6,755 bases of DNA, from assembly GCA_945949475.1 (NCBI GenBank), contig CAMFET010000045.1:1-6755 (forward strand). The letters run 5' to 3'. The translations under genes and the position numbers were made by a program. Within the stretch, counting starts at the first letter, position 1. Every line of letters starts with the position of its first letter. This document shows positions 1-4,753 of the stretch, one piece after another. The notes under the pieces were generated by a model. That model was not told the origin of the DNA. It ran no database searches and saw nothing but the letters and a program-made list of their open reading frames with translations. Origin of the DNA: an uncultured Phascolarctobacterium sp. GTDB taxonomy: Bacteria > Bacillota > Negativicutes > Acidaminococcales > Acidaminococcaceae.

Positions 1-575
1 GCTGCAATAGCCAAAATGCCACTGCCAGTGCCAACATCAAAGACCAGTGCATCCTGATGCATTACCTTTTCCAGACGTTCCATCATCATATTGGTGGTGT
101 GGTGAGTACCCGTGCCAAAGGCCATTCCCGGGTCAATTTCAATCACATGCTCGCCCTCCGCCGGAGTATAATCCTCCCAGCTAGGCTTTATTACCAAGGA
201 CTTGCCCACATGCGTAACATGGAAATATTGCTTCCATTCATTGGCCCAATCCTGCTCGGATAGCTTGCGAAACCGGGTATTACCAAAGCGATATTGCCCA
301 ATGCGCTTTTCCACAGCCTCCAGCTCGGCCTCGATTTGAGCCAAACGCTCTTGAAGCTTATCATCATCGGCATAATAGCCACTCACAGTTACAACCTCAG
401 TATTTTGCTGCTCCGGAATGTCGCACAGCTCCCAAGTGCCGCTGTTGCGCAAATCGTTTATCAGCTGCGGGTCCTCAATCGCTACGCCCTTGGAGCCAGC
501 CTCCGTCAAAATTTCGGACACAACCTCCACTGCTTCATGCGTTACCGCCACATTCACTTCAATCCAATTATCCAT
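1..575 (-). CDS. prmA: Ribosomal protein L11 methyltransferase PrmA, N-terminal 191 residues (C-terminus beyond the left edge)
   Basis: PrmA is a cytoplasmic S-adenosylmethionine-dependent enzyme that trimethylates ribosomal protein L11. The reading frame starts MDNWIEVNV and stays open to the window edge. Residues 1-95 fit the N-terminal L11-recognition domain. Residues 147-161 read IDPGMAFGTGTHHTT, the PrmA signature that opens the catalytic domain, with a second H where P is usual. Residues 178-186 read VFDVGTGSG, methyltransferase motif I, which binds the cofactor. The family is usually about 290-315 residues, so the last third, including the catalytic-domain C-terminus, lies outside. The ATG at 573-575 is supported by AAAGGAG at 588-594, 12 bases upstream; a nearby TTG runs straight into a stop. 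The gene is divergent from ilvA and begins its own transcription unit. Identification is secure; the truncation is only the window boundary. Confidence 0.96.
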   Translation of the reverse strand, partial: MDNWIEVNVAVTHEAVEVVSEILTEAGSKGVAIEDPQLINDLRNSGTWELCDIPEQQNTEVVTVSGYYADDDKLQERLAQIEAELEAVEKRIGQYRFGNTRFRKLSEQDWANEWKQYFHVTHVGKSLVIKPSWEDYTPAEGEHVIEIDPGMAFGTGTHHTTNMMMERLEKVMHQDALVFDVGTGSGILAIA

Positions 576-605
576 CTCTATCGCAAGCTCCTTTCGCTTT
601 TCATC

Positions 606-648
606 ATTATATCATCTTATTATACACTATCCTGCTATGAATTGTATA
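606..648 (-). promoter_or_regulatory. Candidate sigma-A promoter(s) of prmA
   Basis: On the minus strand there are two TATAAT boxes ahead of prmA, at 619-624 and 606-611. The first has TATACA (four of six matches to TTGACA) at 643-648, 18 bases upstream. The second has no good -35 but is preceded by TGA, making an extended -10. Either would give a short leader before the prmA ribosome binding site. The region is AT-rich, so a chance match is possible, and which box is used cannot be told from sequence. Confidence 0.4.
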
Positions 649-667
649 GAATATCTGTGACAATCTC

Positions 668-696
668 TTGACGATAGCCCAAATAAACTTTATACT
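668..696 (+). promoter_or_regulatory. Sigma-A promoter of ilvA
   Basis: TTGACG (668-673) and TATACT (691-696) are separated by exactly 17 bases, one mismatch each from the consensus. Transcription would start near 703, giving a leader of about 41 bases before the ATG at 744. That is too short for a T-box, riboswitch or peptide attenuator, so control, if any, must come from the promoter or from enzyme feedback. A perfect 10-bp palindrome at 698-707 covers the predicted start site. Confidence 0.85.
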
Positions 697-729
697 TTAC
701 ATATGTATTGTTTTTTAAAATAAGGGAAA

Positions 730-736
730 AAGGAAG
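730..736 (+). promoter_or_regulatory. Ribosome binding site that fixes the ilvA start
   Basis: AAGGAAG lies 7 bases before the ATG at 744-746. The frame is also open from a TTG at 708, but that codon is only about five bases past the predicted transcription start and has no ribosome binding site, so the ATG is preferred. Confidence 0.8.
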
Positions 737-743
737 TGTTGTA

Positions 744-1958
744 ATGCTCACACTCGACAAAATCTATCACGCGTCCTTCGTCTTAAAAAGCGTAGCTCGC
801 AAAACCGACCTCATCGCCTCTCCCCATCTATGCGAAGGCTTGGACTTGTATTTAAAGACAGAAAATCTGCAAGTTACAGGCAGCTTTAAATTGAGAGGTG
901 CCTATTACAAAATTAGCCAGCTGACCCCTGAAGAAGCAGCCAAGGGCGTTATCGCCTGCAGCGCTGGCAACCACGCCCAGGGTGTAGCTTTAGCAGCGAC
1001 CAAAATGGGCATCAAAAGTGTTATCTGCATGCCCGATGGCGCTCCTATCATGAAGGTAGAAAACACCAAACGCTTGGGCGCTCAGGTTGAGCTGGTTCCC
1101 GGTGCCTATGATGAAGCTCATGACCGTGCCGTACAGATACAAGAAGAAACCGGCATGACCTTCATCCATCCCTATGACGACGAGCTGGTTATGGCTGGTC
1201 AAGGCAGCATTGGCTTGGAAATTCTTGACCAATTGCCCGATGTAGAAGCAGTGATTGTGCCCATCGGTGGCGGCGGTCTCATCAGCGGTGTTGCCTTCGC
1301 CATCAAGAGCCTGCGTCCCGATGTCAAGATTTATGGCGTGCAGGCAGCAGGTGCAGCCAGCATGTTTAATGCCTTTAAGGATCATAAATACGAAACTCTC
1401 TCCAGCGTCAACACCTTTGCCGATGGCATTGCTGTAAAAACTCCTGGCGAAAACACCTATGAAATGATTTGCAAATATGTGGATGATATTGTTACTGTAA
1501 GCGAAGACGAAATCGCCACCGCTATTTTGAGCCTGATTGAAAAGCAAAAGCTTATTGCTGAAGGTGCCGGTGCCACTCCTGTAGCTGCTGCTATCTTCAA
1601 CAAGCTACCCATTAAGGGCAAAAAGACTGTTTGCTTAGTATCCGGCGGTAACATCGATGTTAACATTCTTTCCCGCGTTATCACCCGTGGTCAAATCACC
1701 ACCGGTCGCAAGGCTGACCTTGTTATTGCGCTGGATGACCGTCCGGGCCAACTGCGCCAGGTTAGCGAAATAGTTAGCAGCTGCGGCGCTAACGTCGTCG
1801 GCGTGCAGCATAATCGCAGCGATGTAAACATGCCCATCACCGGCTGCTACCTGAAGCTAGAACTGGAAACCCGCGACCAAGCGCAAATCGAAGAAATCAA
1901 GACTAAACTGCTGGCAGCAGGCTTTAATCTGCTCAATAATAATGCAGTCCATTATTAA
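744..1958 (+). CDS. ilvA: Threonine ammonia-lyase (threonine dehydratase), medium form with one ACT domain
   Basis: This PLP enzyme deaminates L-threonine to 2-oxobutanoate and ammonia, feeding isoleucine synthesis or threonine catabolism in the cytoplasm. The 404-residue protein has the catalytic fold type II domain at about 1-315: GSFKLRG at 46-52 with K49 as the Schiff-base lysine, SAGNHAQG at 73-80, the glycine loop GGGG at 175-178 that binds the cofactor phosphate, and S300 in VSGGN near the pyridine nitrogen. A single ACT domain follows at about 325-404 (ALDDRPGQL at 329-337). This is longer than catabolic TdcB (about 330, no ACT) and shorter than E. coli IlvA (about 514, two ACT-like modules), so it belongs to the medium, single-ACT group. 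The ACT domain suggests allosteric control, but the effector cannot be read from sequence. The gene is monocistronic, with its own promoter and terminator and no ilv or leu genes beside it, so a biosynthetic or catabolic role is open. Confidence 0.95.
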   Translation: MLTLDKIYHASFVLKSVARKTDLIASPHLCEGLDLYLKTENLQVTGSFKLRGAYYKISQLTPEEAAKGVIACSAGNHAQGVALAATKMGIKSVICMPDGAPIMKVENTKRLGAQVELVPGAYDEAHDRAVQIQEETGMTFIHPYDDELVMAGQGSIGLEILDQLPDVEAVIVPIGGGGLISGVAFAIKSLRPDVKIYGVQAAGAASMFNAFKDHKYETLSSVNTFADGIAVKTPGENTYEMICKYVDDIVTVSEDEIATAILSLIEKQKLIAEGAGATPVAAAIFNKLPIKGKKTVCLVSGGNIDVNILSRVITRGQITTGRKADLVIALDDRPGQLRQVSEIVSSCGANVVGVQHNRSDVNMPITGCYLKLELETRDQAQIEEIKTKLLAAGFNLLNNNAVHY

Positions 1959-1977
1959 GCTGTATATAGCATGCTAC

Positions 1978-2017
1978 AAAAAATCCCTGACTTTTAGAAG
2001 CCAGGGATTTTTGTTTT
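1978..2017. terminator. Bidirectional terminator shared by convergent ilvA and nfo
   Basis: AAATCCCTG (1981-1989) pairs perfectly with CAGGGATTT (2002-2010). After one A/C mismatch the stem continues as CTT (1991-1993) with AAG (1998-2000), closing a four-base loop. On the plus strand the stem runs into TTTTTGTTTT; on the minus strand it runs into a T tract from the A run at 1978-1983. It sits 19 bases past the ilvA stop and 10 bases past the nfo stop, so one element serves both convergent genes. Confidence 0.9.
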
Positions 2018-2027
2018 GGCATGATAA

Positions 2028-2861
2028 TTATTCCTTATACAAGCTGCGCAGCAAGGCGATTTCCTTGGCGTAACCCGGCAGCTCATTGGGTGTTTCCAGA
2101 TAAAACGGCAAATGCTTCAGCTGAGGATGATTGGTCACAGCCGAGAGAGCCGCGAGCCCAATATTGCCCTCGCCAATGCAGGCATGGCGGTCCTTATGAC
2201 TGCCCAATGGATTTTTGCTATCGTTAATATGAATAGCATGCAGCTTGTCCAAACCAATCAGCTTGTCAAACTGCTCCAGCACACCTTCTAAATCGTTGAC
2301 GATATCATACCCGCCATCAAAAACATGGCAGGTATCCAAGCACACGCCCAGCTTATCATTAAGCTGCACCTTATCCAAAATACTAGCTAGCTCTTCAAAG
2401 CTACGTCCCACCTCGCTGCCCTTACCAGCCATAGTCTCCAAAAGCACAGTGGTGTGCAGCTCGGGAAAGAGTACGCTGTTCAGCATGGCGGCGATTTTAG
2501 TTACACCCACCTCGCTGCCCTGCTTCACATGGCTGCCGGGATGAAAATTATACATATTCCCAGGAATATACTCCAGCATAGCCAAATCTCCCTCCATCAC
2601 CATGTGAGCAAATTCTATTAAGTGTTCATCAGCAGCACAGGGATTCATGGTATAGGGTGCGTGGGCCAACAGCGGAGCAAAATTGTGCTCAGCACACAGA
2701 TTGCGCAAGGCTAAGGCATCCTCAGGGTCCACAGCCTTGGCTTTGCCACCGCGAGGATTGCGAGTAAAAAATTGAAAGGTATCCGCACCAATGGACAAGG
2801 CCGTTTTGCCCATGGCTTCAAAGCCCTTAGAAGATGATAAATGACAGCCTATATGTAACAT
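2028..2861 (-). CDS. nfo: Endonuclease IV (AP endonuclease, deoxyribonuclease IV)
   Basis: Endonuclease IV cuts the DNA backbone 5' of abasic sites and removes blocked 3' ends in base excision repair. The 277-residue protein is of normal length and carries all nine zinc ligands known from the E. coli enzyme: H67 (in HAPY), H107 (in NFHPGSH), E142 (in LLETMAG), D176 and H179 (in CLDTCH), H211 (in HINDSK), D224 and H226 (in KDRHACIGEGNIG) and E256 (in YLETP). It is therefore predicted to be a complete, active tri-zinc TIM barrel. The ATG at 2859-2861 follows AGGAG (2869-2873) at 7 bases. It lies downstream of the coiled-coil gene on the same strand, separated by a terminator-like hairpin. No clear promoter is visible between them, so expression may come from read-through or from a promoter inside the upstream gene. 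It converges on ilvA. Confidence 0.97.
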   Translation of the reverse strand: MLHIGCHLSSSKGFEAMGKTALSIGADTFQFFTRNPRGGKAKAVDPEDALALRNLCAEHNFAPLLAHAPYTMNPCAADEHLIEFAHMVMEGDLAMLEYIPGNMYNFHPGSHVKQGSEVGVTKIAAMLNSVLFPELHTTVLLETMAGKGSEVGRSFEELASILDKVQLNDKLGVCLDTCHVFDGGYDIVNDLEGVLEQFDKLIGLDKLHAIHINDSKNPLGSHKDRHACIGEGNIGLAALSAVTNHPQLKHLPFYLETPNELPGYAKEIALLRSLYKE

Positions 2862-2874
2862 AAAAACACTCCTA

Positions 2875-2907
2875 TATATAAAGAATGCCCCACCTAATGG
2901 CAGGGCA
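2875..2907 (-). terminator. Terminator-like hairpin between the coiled-coil gene and nfo
   Basis: In the minus-strand transcript UGCCCUGCC pairs with GGUGGGGCA around an AUUA loop (2886-2907). This gives nine continuous pairs including two G-U wobbles. On the plus strand the same two positions become C-A mismatches, so the structure is built for the minus transcript. It begins 8 bases after the coiled-coil gene's stop and is followed by the U-rich but broken tail AUUCUUUAUAU. The nfo ribosome binding site begins a few bases beyond, so termination may be partial. Confidence 0.6.
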
Positions 2908-2915
2908 GTTTTCTT

Positions 2916-3506
2916 TTACTCTTCTTCCTCTTCAGCAGCTACTGCGTGATTGCCGCCAGCAACATTAGCCATTTCCTTACTAATATTCTGTCTGTTGCCA
3001 GCCAAGCCATCCAGCGCACTTTGCAAATTGTCACCTAAAAAGGCCAGCATATCATCAGCATATTGCAAGGATTCCTGTTTTACCCGCAGTGCATATTCGT
3101 CAGCTGCAAGCTTAGTATCCTCTTGATAGCGCAACGCATTGGCCTTAATCTCTTCAGCCACTGCATTAGCCTGCTTTACAACCTCTTCCTGCTGAATTTT
3201 AGCATCTGCCTCAGCCTGAGCCACACCCAAAATGCGCTCAGCCTCATTCTTAGCCTGCTGCACAATACGGTCAGCATCAGCATAGGCCTTATTTACTATA
3301 TTCTTTTGCTCCTCCAAAACCTGAGTAGCACTCTTAATTTCACGAGGGATGGCATTCTTCAAATCCTCTATTAAATTTACCAAATCATCCTCGTCCAGCA
3401 TAATCTTCTCGGTGAAGGGTACATTTCTAGCACCGGCAATCATATTATAAAACTCTTCGAAAAGTTTTTCTAAAGCTACATTAATATTGTTATTACGTTC
3501 AATCAT
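2916..3506 (-). CDS. Uncharacterised coaD-linked coiled-coil protein (often labelled 'ATPase')
   Basis: A 196-residue, highly charged cytoplasmic protein with no signal peptide and no membrane segment. Residues 1-30 form a short N-terminal helix region. Residues 35-50 contain the acidic IMLDEDDLVNLIEDL motif. From about 55 to 165 the chain is rich in Ala, Glu, Gln and Lys with heptad-like spacing, as in a long coiled coil resembling F-type b or V-type E/H stalk subunits. The end is a flexible Ala/Gly stretch with five terminal glutamates (192-196). There is no Walker A motif, so the common 'ATPase' label probably reflects stalk-subunit similarity and is not evidence of ATP hydrolysis. From memory, similar proteins accompany coaD in Clostridia and related groups. 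The gap to coaD is only 17 bases, so the two are surely cotranscribed. The function is unknown; a scaffold or cell-envelope/division role is possible but unproven. Confidence 0.9.
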   Translation of the reverse strand: MIERNNNINVALEKLFEEFYNMIAGARNVPFTEKIMLDEDDLVNLIEDLKNAIPREIKSATQVLEEQKNIVNKAYADADRIVQQAKNEAERILGVAQAEADAKIQQEEVVKQANAVAEEIKANALRYQEDTKLAADEYALRVKQESLQYADDMLAFLGDNLQSALDGLAGNRQNISKEMANVAGGNHAVAAEEEEE

Positions 3507-3512
3507 GCTCAT

Positions 3513-3518
3513 TCCCCC
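3513..3518 (-). promoter_or_regulatory. Ribosome binding site that fixes the coiled-coil gene start
   Basis: GGGGGA (minus strand) abuts the ATG at 3510-3512, leaving only one base of spacing after the G run, but lies 7 bases from the in-frame ATG at 3504-3506. The second ATG is therefore the likelier start, making the protein MIERNNN and two residues shorter than the longest frame. Confidence 0.65.
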
Positions 3519-3523
3519 AGATT

Positions 3524-4015
3524 CTATTCAAACTTTTCGTAAACATGCTTGCGGACTCTTTCTTCGATGCATTCCGGCACCAAATCCTTCAATTGACCAC
3601 CAAATGTTGCCAATTCGCGAACACCGGACGAGCTTACGAAAGAATACTTAGCATTGGTCATGATAAAAACAGTCTCCAACTGATTATCTATTTTCTTTAA
3701 CAGCAAAGCTCTTTGGAACTCATACTCAAAATCAGTAAAAGCACGTAGACCTCTTACAATAAAGGGTGCATTTTCTTTTTTACAAAATTCATTTAACAAG
3801 CCTGAAAAACAGGTAACCCGCACATTGGGGATATGCTTCGTAGCCTCCCGCAGCATTTCTACCCTCTCTTCCATGCTAAACATGGCCTTATCCTTTCCCG
3901 GATTATGAAAAACGCTGATAATCAGCTCGTCAAACATTCCACTTGCTCTCTCAAAAATATCTATATGACCCTTGGTTACCGGATCAAAGCTTCCTGGGCA
4001 TACTGCTCTACGCAT
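3524..4015 (-). CDS. coaD: Phosphopantetheine adenylyltransferase
   Basis: CoaD transfers AMP from ATP to 4'-phosphopantetheine, forming dephospho-CoA, the penultimate step of CoA synthesis in the cytoplasm. The 163-residue protein matches the family's usual length of about 160. Its N-terminus has the nucleotidyltransferase signature PGSFDPVTKGHID (7-19), where T14-x-G16-H17 is the HIGH-like ATP site. Residues 87-92 (VRGLRA) supply the conserved arginines R88 and R91, and SFVSSSGVRELA (125-136) is the C-terminal nucleotide-binding signature. The ATG at 4013-4015 follows a perfect AGGAGG (4023-4028) at 7 bases. The gene is downstream of rsmD, the usual order in Bacillota, but here a 105-base gap separates them and holds a candidate sigma-H promoter. 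It is followed closely by the coiled-coil gene. Confidence 0.97.
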   Translation of the reverse strand: MRRAVCPGSFDPVTKGHIDIFERASGMFDELIISVFHNPGKDKAMFSMEERVEMLREATKHIPNVRVTCFSGLLNEFCKKENAPFIVRGLRAFTDFEYEFQRALLLKKIDNQLETVFIMTNAKYSFVSSSGVRELATFGGQLKDLVPECIEERVRKHVYEKFE

Positions 4016-4081
4016 AGCCGGACCTCCTAAACTCCCTGAATTCCCATCCCAAAAGACAAGAACCCCTATTTCATCTTTTAT

Positions 4082-4110
4082 CTATTCGACACAAAACAGT
4101 AATATCCTTT
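4082..4110 (-). promoter_or_regulatory. Candidate sigma-H (Spo0H-type) promoter of coaD
   Basis: The minus strand reads AAAGGATAT (4102-4110), 11 bases, then GTCGAATAG (4082-4090). The published Bacillus sigma-H consensus is RNAGGAWWW, 11-12 bases, RNNGAATWW. The -35 element fits at every position, the spacing fits, and the -10 element differs only in its last base. Transcription would start near 4075, giving a leader of about 60 bases for coaD. No comparable sigma-A promoter was seen in this gap. Use depends on the host having a SigH homologue, which the window cannot show. Confidence 0.5.
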
Positions 4111-4120
4111 TTATTTTAAC

Positions 4121-4684
4121 TCATTTTTCTAGATTATTCCACAAAATAAAATCAATAATTGTTTCGCCATAATGCTGTGTGCGCACTAGCTCACACCCTT
4201 CCGGCAAGGGCGGTAATTCATCGTGTGCTGACCGCTCCACAACTAAGTAGCCACCATTTTCCAAAAAAGGATTTTTCCCTAAAACCGCAATAATTTGCTG
4301 CACCCAGCCCTTATTATAGGGTGGGTCACAAAAAGCAAAATCAAAGCGCTGACCCTGCTGTGCCATGCGCTCTGCCACCTGAGGCGCACTGCCCTTCAGC
4401 ACAGTACAGTCGTTTTCTGCGCGACATTTGGCAATATTGCTTTTTACTAAGCGCAACGACTCCTTGCTTTCGTCGATGAAGGTGATGGACTTAGCTCCGC
4501 GACTCCAGCTTTCTAAGCCTAAGTTACCTGTACCGGCAAACAAATCCAATACAGTGGCATTAATTATTTTGCTACCGATAATATTAAATACAGATTCCTT
4601 AACCCTATCAGCAGTAGGGCGCACATCATAATTTTTAGGTACTGTAAGCTGTAGGCCCCGTGCCTTGCCAGTTATTATTCTCAT
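4121..4684 (-). CDS. rsmD: 16S rRNA (guanine(966)-N(2))-methyltransferase RsmD
   Basis: RsmD uses S-adenosylmethionine to methylate N2 of G966 in 16S rRNA of the small ribosomal subunit. The 187-residue protein is of typical family length. It shows the N-terminal signature VRPTADRVKES (21-31), motif I DLFAGTGNLGLE (47-58) that binds the cofactor, and the catalytic motif IV DPPY (120-123) of N-methyltransferases acting on guanine N2. GYLVVERS at 145-152 is the usual late strand. The ATG at 4682-4684 follows AGGAG (4692-4696) at 7 bases. It stands at the head of the minus-strand series rsmD, coaD, coiled-coil gene, and is divergent from the DUF4127 gene, whose likely -35 box overlaps its first codon. 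Confidence 0.96.
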   Translation of the reverse strand: MRIITGKARGLQLTVPKNYDVRPTADRVKESVFNIIGSKIINATVLDLFAGTGNLGLESWSRGAKSITFIDESKESLRLVKSNIAKCRAENDCTVLKGSAPQVAERMAQQGQRFDFAFCDPPYNKGWVQQIIAVLGKNPFLENGGYLVVERSAHDELPPLPEGCELVRTQHYGETIIDFILWNNLEK

Positions 4685-4706
4685 CTATAAACTCCTGTGG
4701 TATAAT
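4678..4706 (+). promoter_or_regulatory. Candidate promoter of the DUF4127 gene
   Basis: A perfect TATAAT at 4701-4706 is preceded by TGG, giving an extended -10 (TGnTATAAT), with TTCTCA (four of six) at 4678-4683, 17 bases upstream. The predicted start near 4713 leaves a leader of about 40 bases. The -35 overlaps the start codon of the divergent rsmD gene. A second TATAAT at 4713-4718 lacks a good -35. Confidence 0.6.
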
Positions 4707-4722
4707 GGTTACTATAATAACC
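4707..4722. repeat. Inverted repeat GGTTA-N6-TAACC over the divergent start sites
   Basis: GGTTA (4707-4711) and TAACC (4718-4722) form a 16-base inverted repeat with a CTATAA centre. It lies directly after the plus-strand -10 box and covers the predicted start points of both divergent transcripts. The symmetry is directly visible; an operator role is inference. Confidence 0.35.
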
Positions 4723-4741
4723 AAGCCCAAAAAACAGTAAA
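4714..4741 (-). promoter_or_regulatory. Candidate sigma-A promoter of rsmD
   Basis: On the minus strand TTTACT (4736-4741) and TATTAT (4714-4719) are 16 bases apart, four and five matches to the consensus. Transcription would start near 4707, about 22 bases before the ATG. The -10 box coincides with AT-rich sequence also used by the opposing promoter, so both cannot be occupied at once. Support is moderate because the region is AT-rich. Confidence 0.4.
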
Positions 4742-4753
4742 GTGGTATTAAAT

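Noticed and set aside
708..743. Upstream TTG start for ilvA, adding 12 residues
   Set aside because: It is almost at the predicted transcription start, has no ribosome binding site, and the extra residues (MFFKIREKGSVV) do not look like family sequence. The ATG at 744 has AAGGAAG at good spacing.
576..743. Possible riboswitch or T-box in the prmA-ilvA gap
   Set aside because: Both leaders are short, and no T-box sequence, conserved riboswitch core or terminator hairpin is visible. The gap is explained by the two divergent promoters.
990..1547. A 185-codon open frame on the minus strand
   Set aside because: It lies wholly inside the well-supported ilvA gene in another frame, its translation resembles no family I know, and it has no ribosome binding site or promoter. 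It is a coding shadow.
4027..4047. Six-codon leader frame (ATG to TAG, minus strand) whose stop overlaps the coaD ribosome binding site
   Set aside because: Its only upstream purine run, GGG, directly abuts the ATG, too close for initiation, and the peptide MGIQGV has no attenuation-like codon bias. Probably chance.
4085..4093. Spo0A-box-like TGTGTCGAA on the minus strand, overlapping the candidate sigma-H -10
   Set aside because: It matches eight of nine positions of TTTGTCGAA, but one-mismatch hits are expected about once or more in a window this size, and the GAA is shared with the sigma-H -10. Not counted as a separate site.
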